Below are positions 10,640 through 22,290 of a DNA stretch of 64,000 bases, piece by piece. The number at the start of each line of letters is the position of its first letter. Position 1 is the first letter of the stretch. The notes under the pieces are model-generated. The model had not been told where the DNA came from, ran no database searches, and saw nothing but the letters and a program-made list of their open reading frames with translations. The position numbers were made by a program, and so were the translations under genes. Where the stretch lies: contig VYZB01000748.1 in the NCBI GenBank assembly GCA_013397455.1, positions 6,018 to 70,017 on the forward strand, given 5' to 3'. The stretch is from Crotophaga sulcirostris (lineage: Eukaryota; Chordata; Aves; Cuculiformes; Crotophagidae).

Positions 10640-11083
10640 ATGGAATCATCACAGAATGGTTTGGGTNNNNNNNNNNNNNNNNNNNNNNNNNNNNNNNNNN
10701 NNNNNNNNNNNNNNNNNNNNNNNNNNNNNNNNNNNNNNNNNNNNNNNNNNNNNNNNNNNNNNNNNNNNNNNNNNNNNNNNNNNNNNNNNNNNNNNNNNNN
10801 NNNNNNNNNNNNNNNNNNNNNNNNNNNNNNNNNNNNNNNNNNNNNNNNNNNNNNNNNNNNNNNNNNNNNNNNNNNNNNNNNNNNNNNNNNNNNNNNNNNN
10901 NNNNNNNNNNNNNNNNNNNNNNNNNNNNNNNNNNNNNNNNNNNNNNNNNNNNNNNNNNNNNNNNNNNNNNNNNNNNNNNNNNNNNNNNNNNNNNNNNNNN
11001 NNNNNNNNNNNNNNNNNNNNNNNNNNNNNNNTACAGGAGGTGCTCCAGCCCTTGGATCATCTTCATGGCCTCTTCTGGAGCAG
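10640..11083 (-). mobile_element. CR1 LINE copy, type I, containing an assembly gap
   Basis: The left flank of the N run ('atcacagaatggtttgggt') is the CR1 3' end and the right flank ('ggaggtgctccagccc', 'ggatcatcttcatggcc') is the 5' side of a type I copy in the same orientation. In the complete copy at 38103-38580 these two points are about 377 bp apart. The gap is 365 N, so the missing bases are probably ordinary CR1. Confidence 0.85.
10667..11031. other. Assembly gap (365 N)
   Basis: An unbroken run of N. It is flanked on both sides by the same minus-strand CR1, so repeat content probably caused the break. Open frames drawn through it have no meaning. Confidence 0.99.
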
Positions 11084-12285
11084 ACTTCTCTTCCAACCTC
11101 CTCTTGAAATGGATTTGCAAGGGTTTCCATGCAGGACAGGGTCCCTTTTCTCTCTGGTCTCAGGTCAAGTGTTCTCCTTGTCCTACAGGGAAATCTCAGA
11201 CACCGTGTGCATCTCACTGTCTCCCCTCAGTCATGTGTATTTGCAAACAGCATCTGCTGCTTGCGAGCAAACCTTCAAAGGGTTAAAGCCCGAGGCATGC
11301 GGCTGAGATATGGGATGAATGCAAAAAGCCAAGTGGTTCTCAGGATTTTTTTTTAATTACCGTCTTCCGCCACATTTTAATTTGAGGCTTCAAAGACAAA
11401 GAAGCGCGAATCTGGGCAGTACCTGCGGTGGAAGGCTGTCTGTCTGTCATCTCCCTTCCTTTGCTGGGGACAAACAAACCCTCTCAGCTTTGTTCTGGGG
11501 TGGTGTTTTGTTCCGTGCATTAATTTATTTTTCTAAAATTAAAAATAAAATCCCAGCGATTTGGCACATTTGCAGAAGGGGAAAAAAAAAAAAAACGCTG
11601 TTTAGGGGATTAAAAAGAAAAATAACTCCTTTCTTTCAAATAAATTACAAAGCACTCGTGCTGCTTTGTACCTGAGAACCTGTAGGGAAAGAGCAGCTTA
11701 TTTTTAGTGCCAGATTGGATGAAGAGATGAAATGACTGAGTCTTCTTCAAAAGCTGCCAGGGATGAGCCAGCGCCGAGGAAGGGGGGCTGCAAAGTGTTG
11801 GTATTGTTTATTATTGTCGTTGTCCAGAGTGGTTTGACATTCAGCTCGTTTGATTCTTAGTCCTGATCAGAGCCTGAGAGTATTGCACGTCCCAAGGGAG
11901 CTTAAATGAAGGGTGGGATTAGCTGAGTCCTGCCTGAAGGAAGGTGCTGAGCAGCAGTTTGCTGTCCCCCTGCATCCCTCTGCCAAGCCTTGAGTCCTCT
12001 CTGAGCTCTGCCCCTTGTCCCAAACCCTGGGACAACGCCCAGCAAAGGCTGCCTTGGTCCCCTCTGCCCAGGCTGAGCCTCCTCCAGGATGAGCTCAGTG
12101 GTGACAGTTTAAATAAGCCAAGCAGCTGCTTGCCCAGATCTGACTCTGCTGGGATGCTGATGCTTCACAGCGGATTAACATCACCAGGTGGCTTTAATGG
12201 AGGCAGAATTAGGGCCTTTAGGGAGGTGTTTCCTACTCTGCTTTCCAGGGCAAAGCCCACAGACTGATGTGTGCAGGGGGTGCTT
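11084..12285. other. Unique non-coding stretch
   Basis: No gene is recognised. 11340-11660 is AT-rich with a 14-A run at 11582-11595. 11790-11900 has TTATTATTG-like words. 11940-12280 is GC-rich. Confidence 0.5.
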
Positions 12286-12544
12286 TCATGGAATGGTTTG
12301 GGTTGGAAGGGACCTCAAATCCCATCCAGTTCCACCCCCTGCCATGGGCAGGGACACCTCCCACTGGATCAGGGGGCTCCAAGCCCCATCCAACCTGGCC
12401 TTCCAACACCTCCAGGGATGGGGCAGCCACCACTGCTCTGGGCAACCTGGGCCTCCCCACCCTCACAGCAAAACATTTCTTCCCAAGATCTCATCTCAAC
12501 TTCCCCTCTTTCAGCCTAAAACCCTTCCCCCTCTTGTCCCATTC
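12286..12544 (-). mobile_element. CR1 LINE fragment, type I
   Basis: A near-consensus type I copy with the 'ccactggatcagggggctcc' block intact. A 9-base deletion removes 'ccagggcct-like' bases from the usual 'gggccagggcctcccc' stretch, leaving 'gggcctcccc'. It is truncated near 12544. Confidence 0.94.
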
Positions 12545-13440
12545 TCTTTCCCACATCTGGAAGAGGGAGAGTGGCCGTGGAGGAGCAAGACGTGCAGGTG
12601 GAGCTTTCCAAGCCTTGGCATGTGTCATCTGTTTCATTGCTGTCGTGGTGCTCATAAATGCCCCCATCCATCACTCCCTCCGTTCCGCGCTGGAATTACC
12701 CCGGTGCTTGTTGGTGCCGCGCGCTGAGGTGCCAGCCTCAAAGCTCTGAGCCATCCTCTGCTCAAAGTCTCTTCATTTCCCTTTCTTTTATTTGCTCCCT
12801 CCCCTTTTCTTTTTACTGCCACATTAATGAGCTTTCGTTTTCTTAGTGGAACAATGAAGGCCATGGCCAATTATGCCAAATTACAGGTGCGAGCGGCACA
12901 GTGTCAGGTGCCCTGCGAGCTCTGCAGCTGATGTGCAAACCCTTGTTCAACTCCTGCTCTATTAAGTGACCAAAAGTTGCTTTCATCAAAGCTGCTGAGG
13001 ACAATCTGGGCAATAAAAAAATGGATTGTCTGAAGTGGGGGGGTCCATAAGGCTCCCTCCTGCAGCTGCTCCGCGCGGTCGCCTGCATCAGGAGACCCTT
13101 TGGGCTTCCTGGGTGGTGGGGAGGGAAGGGAGAATTCCAGCATCACACGTGCTGTGCTTAAAGTGTGCACAGGGACATTTGTGCTGGCAGTGGGTGTGAC
13201 TTCTTCTCCCTTTGGACCTGTGCTTCTGTCCCAGCAGAGCTCCTTTTGTGAAGCATTTTTGTGGGTGTTTGTTTGTTCAAGGAAACTATTAAAGCAGCAC
13301 TGGTGGTAACGGACTTCTTCTCCTTGGTAGAAATGTGTTAAGAATCTCTTCCTGGGATGTAAATCTCTAGTGAAAAGTCTGACCATCACAAAAAAGGTTA
13401 TATGGGATATTTGGACTTTTTTTGGCATTAAATTCGTGTC
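12545..13440. other. Unique non-coding stretch
   Basis: I see no gene. It includes a pyrimidine-rich segment (12760-12840) and mixed sequence. The long minus-strand open frame running through 12904-13476 is partly CR1-derived at its start and otherwise unrecognisable. Confidence 0.5.
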
Positions 13441-13596
13441 TTGGGCCAGGGTCTCCCCACCCTCACAGCAAAACATTTCTCCCTAAGATCTCATCTCAGT
13501 CTCCCCTTTTTCAGCTCAAAACCATTCCCGCTCATCCTATCCTGGCACTCCTTGATCAGGAGCATCTCCACACCTTTTCTGTAGCCTCCTTTAAGT
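13441..13596 (-). mobile_element. CR1 fragment, type I, lacking the 3' end
   Basis: It matches the internal part of type I ('ctccccaccctcacagc', 'aaacatttctccctaag', 'ttgatcaggagcatctcc'). The usual 3' terminal ~190 bp on the 13441 side is missing, so this copy is broken at both ends, presumably by a later deletion. Confidence 0.9.
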
Positions 13597-14460
13597 TTTA
13601 CTGATTTCTGCCTCTTTCCTCAGGAAATCTTGGTGTCACGCTGTCGTTTAACCAGATCCAAATTCACATTTCACCTTCTCCCTGTGTATCTTTGCTCTTG
13701 GTAAGGTTCACACTGAGTCTTCTGCCTTTACCCTCCAGGCTGCCTGGTCTTGATACCACCAGACCCGTCCTGGTCTCGTCACAGCCAGACTCATCTCTTT
13801 CTTTTTTCACAGGCGTTTGGTGGGGGTTTTGGGAGACTGCTGTGTGCAAAGCAGTTTCATGTCGTGGTGTCTGTGAGTTGTTATAGATGCTAAATGCAGA
13901 ACATCTCCTGACAGCCCAACACCTCAGATCTCCAAGCCATTAAAATTGCAGTGTTGCTTCTGACTGAACCTAATCATCTCATAAGAAATGATGGAGAGGA
14001 AGGGAAAAAAGAGAGAATAAAAATATGAAAATCACTCCTGTACTACCACACCTCTGCTTCAACCTTTCTTCTTTCATGTCTTGGCTGATTCGTTTTGATC
14101 ACTGGGAGGCTTTTGCTGCTGAAGTTTGTTTGAATCCCATTTACAGGGAATTCATTGGAATAAGCATCTGCTAATGAGTTGTACAAAACCACTGGGGCAC
14201 TGGGGAGAGGATGTGGTGCTGGGGGACCAGTTTAGGGGGTGCGGGATGCTGTGGGGAGCCCGAAAGTGCCTGCAACCCCAAAGTGGTGCAGAGGGACCCT
14301 TCCTCCACCTCTTGCAGATATGGGCAGTGATGGGGCTTGGCAGATGCTGAAAAAAGAGCTGTGGAAAATCCCTTATGCTGTGAAAAGCTTATTGAAACTT
14401 CATTTTTTTTTTTTTCTGGGGGAGAAACGGTATTTACTGCATTGATGTAAAATATAGTGT
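13597..14460. other. Unique non-coding stretch
   Basis: No gene is recognised. 13960-14060 is A/G-rich, and a T run lies near 14402-14415. Confidence 0.5.
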
Positions 14461-14519
14461 TTGGAACTGGATGATCTTTAAGTTCCCTCCTAACCCAAAC
14501 CTTTCTATGATTCTATGAT
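14461..14519 (+). mobile_element. CR1 tail, type I (about 60 bp)
   Basis: Only the terminal part remains: 'ggaactggatgatcttta', 'taacccaaacc', then the octamer repeat 'ttctatgattctatga'. It is an extreme 5' truncation. Confidence 0.88.
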
Positions 14520-15586
14520 CCTGATTCTGATTAAATACTTGTGGAAATACAACTTGTATAACTCCTAAACTCCTCCCAAGTGGACCAAGAGGAGCCAAGC
14601 AGTTATTTTTATTCTTTTTGCTATAATAAAGCTTAGGCTAATTCCCAGGAAGGTCCCATGGTGCTTATGTGCTGTACACACACGCAAGGAACTCTGTCTT
14701 CCATGCAACAAAAAGGAGAACTCATCTGTTTTAGAGAAAGACAAACCAGCACCTAACTTGGAATGTATTTTCATTTGAGTTTTTTTGCTGAGGGCACTGT
14801 CCAAAGTCAAATAGATTGGAATTAAATTCACATTTTTGTCTCAGTCCAGCATTTCTAATACAAACACATCTTTACCCCCCTATAGCATTTTTTTTTTTCC
14901 TCTTCCTAATCTAAATAATTGCCTGGTTGCATGACCGTCAACACATCCAAGTGGAAAGAACAGCTCCAATTTACATATGCTGGAGTCAAACCATCAGATT
15001 CTTAACAACCTTTTCCCGTTATTTAGTGTTGTGAGGAAAGAAAAACAATCCAGGGCATCTATAACACTTCTGCTGAAAATGACATTTTGGCCCTGCTCAG
15101 ACTGACTGACGTCCTTCTGTCCCAAAGTTTCTTCTTGTTGCAGATGTTTTCAATTTCTCACCAATTTGTTGTAATTGTTATGATAAGCATTTCAGCCAAA
15201 ATGCCAGTAAAAACACAATTTTCCCGAGAAAAAATTAACCAAATACGTTCACGGCTCATGCAACCTGTTTATTAAACAGTAGCAGGAATTGACTGCAGCT
15301 GGGAAATAAGATATAATTAAAGTCTGGGGTCCTCTCCTAGATATCAGGTTTTCACAATTTGCTGTGCTGTGGATACAGGAATTATTGTGGCCAAACAACC
15401 CAATCTGTCAACTGGGAGCACTTCCAGCAGGCAAGTGTGTGCGGGCGCGTACGCCGGGAGGGGCACGTGCTGGTTGGCATCGGTGCACATCATCAGCTGA
15501 AAGTAGTTCAACTCTCAAAAATGGAAAGGAAATAGTTTGGTTTTTTTTTCCTAAGACACCAGTATCAATCTCTTCTTCTTCTTGGG
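14520..15586. promoter_or_regulatory. Long AT-rich unique block, possible conserved non-coding DNA
   Basis: About 1 kb of AT-rich, non-repetitive sequence without a credible gene (for example 'gctataataaagcttagg', 'cctaatctaaataattgcc', 'gttatttagtgttgtg', 'aagatataattaaag'). It resembles the slowly evolving AT-rich segments of vertebrate gene deserts. A CpG-containing patch lies at 15420-15480. Confidence 0.28.
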
Positions 15587-15652
15587 TCTCTTATAGGTTG
15601 GATTCGATGATCTCAGAAGTCCTTTCCAATCTTGTGATACTGTGATACTGAC
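15587..15652 (+). mobile_element. CR1 tail, type IV (about 66 bp)
   Basis: It starts at 'cttataggttggattcg' and ends 'gatactgtgatactga'. It is truncated at almost the same point as the copy at 44320. It lies directly upstream of the type V copy in the same orientation. Confidence 0.86.
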
Positions 15653-15660
15653 ACAAAATT

Positions 15661-16197
15661 GGTGGTAGCTGTGAACATTCTTCAGGGCAGAGAGGCTCTG
15701 CAGAGGGATCTGGACAAACGAGAGAGCTGGGTGGTTACCAAGCACGTGAGGCTTATTAAGGGCAAGTGCCAGGTGTTGCACCTCAGACATGGCAACCCTG
15801 GATGGACAGACAGACTGGGGAGCAAGAGGCTGTTTAGCAGCCCCATGGAAAGGGTTCTGGGGGTTCTGGTTGACTTCAAGATGAACATAAACCAACAGTA
15901 CCCTGGCAGCCAAGAGGGAAATCGTGCCCTGGGGGGCATCCAGCACAGCATCGCCGGCCGGGCAAGAGAGGGGAGGTGAGCTCTTCTCTCTGGACCCAAG
16001 GGAATGGCAGGAAGATGTGCCAGGGTAGGGTTAGGTTGGACATTAGGAGGTGGTTCTTCACCCAGAGGGTGGTGGAGCACTGGAACAGCTCCCCAGGGAA
16101 GAAGTGAATGTTGGGGTTGTCCTGTGCAGGGCCAGGAGTTGGATTCAATGATTCTTGTGGGTCTCTTCCAGCTCAGGACATTCTATGATTCCATGAC
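15661..16197 (+). mobile_element. CR1 LINE fragment, type V, with ORF2 coding remnant
   Basis: Plus-strand frame 15659-15979 still reads through the CR1 ORF2 segment C-terminal to the reverse transcriptase. It shows 'LQRDLDK', 'GKCQVLHLRHGNPG' and 'RVLGVLVDFKMNINQQ', which correspond to familiar CR1 ORF2 motifs. Near 15973 about 260 bp present in the sister copy at 22724 are missing. The 3' end has the type V words 'gtcctgtgcagggccagg' and 'cttccagctcagga', then the octamer tail. Confidence 0.92.
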
Positions 16198-17751
16198 TTG
16201 TATTTTTCCAATGGGGATAACGATTCCCTCTGCCTTGAGCTGGGGGAGGAGGCAGCACCCCGGGTGGCTTGGCAGCTGCCCGGTACTGTCTGGGTGCCTC
16301 AGCCCCGAGGATGCTGCCTGGCTCTGACCCTTCCTCTTTGCACCCATGGGTGTCCAAGGTGCAGGAGGAAAGTGCCGAAAGGCGGCAGCCTGGGGAGGAG
16401 GAGGAGGAGGCTGTGGGGGAGGCAGGCTTCCCTTACATCTCATCTTCGCTCCCCTTTTGAAGTGTCTGCAATTCATTCTGAGCTTTGTGTCACAGCTTCA
16501 GGACCTTCTGGGGTCACGGCTTGTTCTCCGCAATAAGCAAACAGGCTGGCACTGTATCGCCGGCTCTCGGATTTAATAAAGAGATATTTAACTCTGCCCT
16601 GCTGCAACCCCCTCACAAAGACAGGGATCTCCATGGCAGCTGGAAAGTCTCACACTGGTCAAGAGGCAATTTTCTGATTAAACAGTTTTGCATGGTGGCT
16701 GGCAAGGTCTTTTATGTGCTCATTTAATCCCCTGATCCTGCGCTGGGGAGGAGAGGCTGGGAGGCGATGGCCGTGCTCAGCCTCTGGCTCCCCATTCCTC
16801 CCTCCCTTTCGCTGCTCATTCAGCTCCAGAGCTGGAGCCAAACTGTCAGCTGAGGGATTAGAAAGAATTACTGCTGTCCCCTTCAGTCGGTCCCTTCAGC
16901 CTCGTGCTTGTTCTCCCTCCTCTTCCACTCGTAAAGCAGGGTGTGAACATCATCTGAGGGCGAGGTGCTTCGTGCTGCTTGTGCTGACCGTGCTGCTCAG
17001 CTCATAGGGCATCACACTTGAGCTCTAAGAGCCAGGTTGTTTCTTGCTCACAGAAATCTTGTTTTTCCTTGTAAAGCACTGCAAGAGCTGCTGATGCGCT
17101 GGGGCTCGGGCTTCCAGCTGTGTCTCCAGGGATCCGATGGACCGGGAGCGTGAAAAGTGCATTAGAGGGGCTCGGTACAACTGCTGCTCTGGTTGTGTCA
17201 GAAAAACATATTTGAAAAACTGTAGGCAAGTTGAAGAATTACTTGGAGAGGGCTTAGACATCCTTGACTGAAGGAGCAGGCGTAAATCACCCCGACTGTG
17301 CCGTTCCTTCTCCTGGAGGTCGGGGATTTGCTGGATGCAGGCGCTGCAGCCAAAGCTGCCACTTGCTCAGGTTTTGGGGGTTTTATGCTCAGGTTTTAGG
17401 GGTGTCACTTCTGCCAGAGCACCCCCAGGCTGTGATGTGCCAGGCTACATCCTGTGCCATTCATCTTTTTCTTTCCCAAATACAAACCCTGAAGGGAGGC
17501 ACCTGAGAGCCAACAGGCGTCCACGGATGCTGTGAGAGGCGCTGAGCGCCGTGATTTGTTGTAATAACTCAAATTCCAAACAATAACCCAGCAGCACAGT
17601 GGGGTCCTTAGTGGGGAACGAAGACCTTGATTCAGTGATTGCATCGTGGATGGGGACTGGAGCACGGAGCTTCCTGCTGGGGGTAATTCCGGTCGTGTTC
17701 GCTAAAGAGCTGCTCAACTGATGGGGCAATTTTATTGCTGCGTTTCTTAAT
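16198..17751. other. Unique non-coding stretch
   Basis: No gene is recognised. It contains a (GGA)n patch at about 16396-16413 and a two-unit 22-bp local repeat at about 17364-17405 ('tgctcaggtttt' twice). GC-rich and AT-rich patches alternate. Confidence 0.5.
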
Positions 17752-17864
17752 GCTGGAAGAGAATCCATCCAGTTCCACCACCCTGCCATGGGCAGGGACA
17801 CCTCCCACTGGATCAGGGGGTTCCAAGCCCCATCCAGCCTGACCTTGGACACCTCCAGGGGCAG
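17752..17864 (-). mobile_element. CR1 fragment, type I (about 110 bp), 3' end eroded
   Basis: 'ccatccagttccaccaccc', 'catgggcagggacacctcc' and 'ccaagccccatccagcc' are clear. The octamer tail and the 'ggtttgggttgg' segment are replaced by diverged sequence ('cttaatgctggaagag'). Confidence 0.88.
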
Positions 17865-19372
17865 AAGTTTCAGCTCAGGGGCACCCACATGGCTTTGTTT
17901 TTCCCTACCGGTACCCACCTCTATGAGGATGAGGAGGTTGCACAGGCCAGGGGTGGGGCCTGAGACACAAATGCTGTTTTTCATTAAGGTCTCCAAACAC
18001 TCAATTAATTCTGATTTTACCAGACAGCTATTTGTTTGTTAAATTAAAACCAGCTGGTTATTGAAAGAAACATATTTATTGGGAATTAGCAGCCATGTGC
18101 TGGATGGTTATTTACTACCTAGTTGTCAAAGCTCAGAGAATCTGTGTTTAATAATAATTTTTTTCTTTTCGATTAACATGGGGTGGGGGTAAATCATCCT
18201 ATTAATTCCAAATTAAGTGCACGTTTGAAAAACTTCAATTCTGAATGTTGCTGGCATTGCTGTTGTGTTACTGCTGCATTGGGTCTGGCTCTGCAAAAAG
18301 GATTTTCCACCCCTTGTCCTTGGTCCAGGGAGCTCTGGTACCCCTAGAGCCTCTGCTTTGCCCCCTCCAAACTGAAACAGGTGCTTTGTGACTGTGGGCA
18401 CGAGGTGCTGAGTGCTGGGCAACCTTGCTCCTCCCCTCTTTCCAACAAGTTTCAACTATCTCAATGGTTTAGAAGAAAATGTTGGTAATTGGGTCTTCCT
18501 GGAATAGGCAGGGAGGGACATGAATGATTTAGAGGGAGCTGGATGGCAGGCACAGAGCTCTCCTGCGCCGCCTCCCTTCCTGCGCTCGCGGTTTGCTGAA
18601 ACATTTATTGCCCATCACAAACAGTTTCCTTGGATGCCCGGTGCCTGTCCAGGCTGTGCTTGGCTTTTCCCATCTCTGGTTATCGACACAGAATTAGGAG
18701 TGGAAGGGAAATATCTCCCAGCTTGGCCCCGGGCACTGGGATGCGGGGAGGCAGCGGCTCAGCCCTGCATCCCCCTGCGATGCTGGGGTACCTGCTGCTT
18801 GGGAGGGGGTGGGAGGCTTTGTGCCAGGGGGGTGGGCTGCAAGATGCTGCCTGGCCTCTTGTGCCCTTGGATAAATCGCTCTGTTTGTTCTGAATCTCAG
18901 CTCCTCATCTGCATCCAACCCTCATCCAGAAGGGCTTTGTCATCCGAGCGCAAAGCGACTGAAGGCACCCTTTGAAACCAACCCTCGGTGCCCTGGGGAG
19001 GAAGTTTGAGTCTCGCAGCCTGGAGTTTAACTCAGTACTGACTTTTCTTCCTGCAAACCGAAGGTGTCTGTCAGCTCTCCCCAGTGAGGGGGGGGCAGCC
19101 AGACTGTGTGGATCCACCGCTGCCAGCTGGGCAGCCGGGGGCAAAGCCTGACCTTTGCCATCTTTCTCTTAATTGAAAGGAGGCAGAGCAGGGAGATATT
19201 TATTTGTGAAGACTGTAGGGCTGGAGAGAACAAAAACCAGCTGAGGCGTTGTTTCCAACTAGTTGCTTGCAGCTCTTATGGCTGTGATGAGGGACGTTTC
19301 CCCACGGCTGCTTAGTGGGGGCTGTGCTGGAAGAGAGGGGATGGAGGACAGGTGTGGCTGGATCTGTCCCTT
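17865..19372. other. Unique non-coding stretch; AT-rich block 17980-18240
   Basis: 17980-18240 is AT-rich and non-repetitive ('caattaattctgatttt', 'taaattaaaaccagctgg', 'cctattaattcc') and may be a conserved element. The remainder is GC-rich without a recognisable gene. Confidence 0.4.
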
Positions 19373-19750
19373 CTCATAGAGTCTCAGAATGGGTTGGGTT
19401 GGAAGGGACCTCAAAGCCCACCCAGTTCCAACCCCTGCCATGGGCAGGGACACCTCCCACTGGGTCAGGGGGCTCCAAGCCCCATCCAACCTGGCCTGGA
19501 ACACCTCCAGGGATGGGGCAGCCACCACTGCTCTGGGCAACCTGGGCCAGGGCCTCCCCACCCTCACAGCAAAACATTTCTTCCTAAATTCTCATCTCAA
19601 TCTCCCCTCTTTTAGCTCAAAACCTTTGCCCTCGTCAAGAGGATCCCTGATCCAGAGCCCCTCCCCAGCTTTCCTGCAGCCCCTTTCAGCACTGGAGGCT
19701 GCTCTAAGGTCTCCTTGGAACCTTCTCTTCTCCAGGCTGAACCCCAGCCC
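19373..19750 (-). mobile_element. CR1 LINE fragment, type I, young
   Basis: A 378-bp near-consensus copy. Positions 19433-19581 are identical base for base to 38154-38302 in another type I copy. It shares with that copy the variants 'ccactgggtcaggg' and 'ggcctggaacacctcc'. It ends 5' near 19750, after 'ctcttctccaggctgaa'. Confidence 0.96.
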
Positions 19751-20540
19751 TCCCAAATGCCAGCACCCCCGTCCTCTCTCGGGCTGTAGGGGTTGTGACA
19801 CAAACAGCGCCGAGGGTGGGCTGGGTGTGATGCACAGGATTCCCGCAGCATCCCTGTAAATAATGATGAGCGATGCCCCCGCAGGGATGCAGAGGCAGCG
19901 GGGCTGGCAGGGGCCCCGCTAGATGGCAATGCTCAACTGCAGCGCAGCGCAGCCACCAGCACCTTCGGGGACAGCGCCGGGGCCTCAGCTCCTTGCCTGC
20001 TGCCCTGGGTCACATCCTGCCCTGGCAGAGCCTTGCACCTTGCACAGGTGACTCAGGTCAGGGGGAGGCGGGAGGAGCTCCAGGTGCAGGTGCGGAGCCG
20101 TTGGCCCTGGGCACCGCGGCTTCTCCCGCTGCCGTAATGAGCTGTTTCAGATATCAAAGCATTTGCAAGAATAAAGCTAACACTTTTTGGTTTTTTTTCT
20201 GAATGCAACAGACAGGGAGATCACGCGTGTGCGTGCACATACATATGTACTCCTATCCCTCTGTGAACTCTGCTCTCCCACGCTTCCCTCCGGCAACGAC
20301 TTTCCCGCGTCAAAGATGACAGCCTTGGGTGTCAGGGACAGGCAGAGGGCTGGGCAGAATTTTTCCCTCCTCCTTTCCCACCTACCACCTTCAAGAGCTG
20401 TGCCCCTGCTACCTGAGAAGCACAGCGTGCTGCCAGCGCCCAGGCTGCACGAGCTGGCAGGCAGAAACCCTTGGTCCATGTCCCCCTGGTTCTGTGCATC
20501 CACCTTCCCCTTCTCTTGAAATGAAGCAGTCCCAGGATTT
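19751..20540. other. Unique GC-rich stretch
   Basis: 19850-20120 has raised CpG and GC content, but I see no splice-bounded exon or domain. 20220-20245 is a short alternating purine/pyrimidine run ('gtgcgtgcacatacatatg'). Confidence 0.5.
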
Positions 20541-20702
20541 TCATAGAATCACAGAATGGGTTGGGTTGGAAGGGACCTCAAAGCCCATCCAGTTCCATCT
20601 CCCTGCCATGGGCAGGGACAGCTCCCACTGGGTCAGGGGGCTCCAAGCCCCATCCAACCTGGCCTTGAACACCTCCAGGGATGGGGCAGCCACCACTGCT
20701 CT
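20541..20702 (-). mobile_element. CR1 fragment, type I (about 160 bp)
   Basis: Clean 3' end ('catagaatcacagaatggg') through 'gccaccactgctct', then an abrupt 5' truncation. It has the 'gggtcagg' variant but 'ccttgaacacc', so it sits between sub-groups. Confidence 0.95.
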
Positions 20703-21281
20703 TGTGCCAGACCTGTTTTTGCTCTCTTCATGGGAAATCTGTTGTCAGCTGCTCCCTTTATCCTATGGCAGGATGGTAGATACACCAAATCCTTTTTTAT
20801 TCCTCTTCCAGGGACATCTGTCACTAATTGTTTTCACGTCCTTGGCTGGTCCTTCTTTGGATTCCCCCTCTCCGTGTCACCTGCAATTGGCTCTGGATTT
20901 TGGTGCCATTGAACAACTGCTGCGTGGTTCAAACTCCTGCATCTTGTTGCTATTTAGCCTGACTACTCATTTCCTTTTTAATTGCTTTCCTCCTTTTTTA
21001 GGGGCTGGGCCTGCCGCCTTTGACATTTCTTAAGTAGCATCCGTACTGCGATGAAGGGTTTTAATTAGCTCGATAGGCTCAAAGTCAGCGAGGCCGTGGG
21101 TGTGCAGCCTCGGGCGCGCAGCCGGGGCACCTCGAGCTGTGCCAGAGCTGGATCTGCTTTGGGCACTGAGCCTCGTTGGGTACCCGTGGGGCTGAGCCCA
21201 TCAGCAGGTACTGACATTAAACGTTATCCTAAATCGAGCCGTGTAAATCCGTGCAGTCCAATGTCCCACATCCAGCAAGTT
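20703..21281. other. Unique non-coding stretch
   Basis: No gene is seen. 21050-21080 contains 'gttttaattagctcg'. 21085-21190 is CpG-rich for its length. Confidence 0.45.
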
Positions 21282-21380
21282 CATAGAATCATAGCATGGT
21301 TTGGGCTGGAAGGGATGTTAAAGACCATCCAGTTGCACCCCCTTGCCATGGGCAGGGACACCTCCCACTGGATCAGGGGC
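21282..21380 (-). mobile_element. CR1 fragment, type I (about 100 bp)
   Basis: It starts 'catagaatcatagcatgg' and stops after 'ccactggatcaggggc'. A short 5'-truncated copy. Confidence 0.93.
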
Positions 21381-21589
21381 TCTTGCCCCCTCCATGCCCG
21401 TGGTTCCCACCACGTCTCCGCAAGCAGCAAGGGTTACCTGGGTGCAAAAGGACTTGCAGGATCAGACCGGCGTTTAGCACATCAGGCAGGAGCTGTTATC
21501 TCTAATGCCGAGTGCTGAGAGGTAAATAGTGGGGCTGAGCTAATCCCACTCCATGTCCTTCTGCTGTCCTCCTGCTGAGGACTTCCTCT
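21381..21589. other. Unique non-coding stretch
   Basis: Nothing recognisable beyond ordinary unique sequence. Confidence 0.4.
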
Positions 21590-21840
21590 CCCAGCCCCAA
21601 GCCCCACGTTTCCCGATGATGGCATTAGTGCCTGCGGTTACGGCGCGGTGCTTCGCATGCTGATTGCCTTCCTCTCCTGGCACACTTAGGCGCGCCAAGC
21701 CTTAATCAAGGGGAGCAATTATATTTGAGAAGAACAACAAATAGAGATCAATAAGCAGACTGCGATGCCTGCTGGAGACTTTTATGATCTCTCGGCTGGA
21801 TTATACTGGCCAGCCAGGAAACAGAGTCATGCGATGCAGT
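21590..21840. promoter_or_regulatory. Candidate conserved non-coding element
   Basis: Non-repetitive sequence of mixed base content, with an 8-base ggcgcgcc palindrome (21689-21696) next to AT-rich words ('ccttaatcaagggg', 'gcaattatatttgag', 'gatcaataagcag'). It retains CpGs in otherwise ordinary DNA. There is no open frame or repeat match. The texture is that of deeply conserved vertebrate enhancers. I cannot test this here. Confidence 0.35.
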
Positions 21841-22069
21841 CCTGTGGACCGGGATCAATCGTGATGCTGTTCTGCTTCCCAAACCCAGGCTGTGCTTCCC
21901 CCCACCCTCCATCCCTCCAGTGCTATTACAGCCCAATCTCCAAAGGAAAACATGCTCTTTGTTATCAAATTTTAAGGGAAGGGTTTGACTGAAAATCTTG
22001 CTTTGAAGGGGAGGGAGGGAGGCAGGGACCCTCCTGTCCCCCCAGGCTGGTCCCTGCCCTTATCTCTGG

Positions 22070-22290
22070 GTTTTATGGCATAATCTGCGGCGCTACCCGG
22101 CGTGCTCATGCCTCTGCTGGCTGGCTTGGCATTAGATAAGGGAAAAGATAGTGAGGGAGTATAAAGTTTAGAGCCTGTGGCGGGGACTCGTTTTTCTCAT
22201 TTCAGGCAAGGGGAAAAGGATATAAAATGAAAAGCAAGCAATCAATAAAAGAAGAAAGTTGTATTTCTTTTAAAGTAAAAAAAAAACCCC
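22070..22290. promoter_or_regulatory. Candidate regulatory block with GATA words
   Basis: It contains 'cattagataagggaaaagatag' type GATA words, a 'gagtataaag' TATA-like word and A/T-rich tracts, without coding potential or repeat similarity. Confidence 0.25.

Noticed and set aside
10498..11306. Open frames across the N run
   Set aside because: N bases cannot create stops, so these lengths are artefacts.
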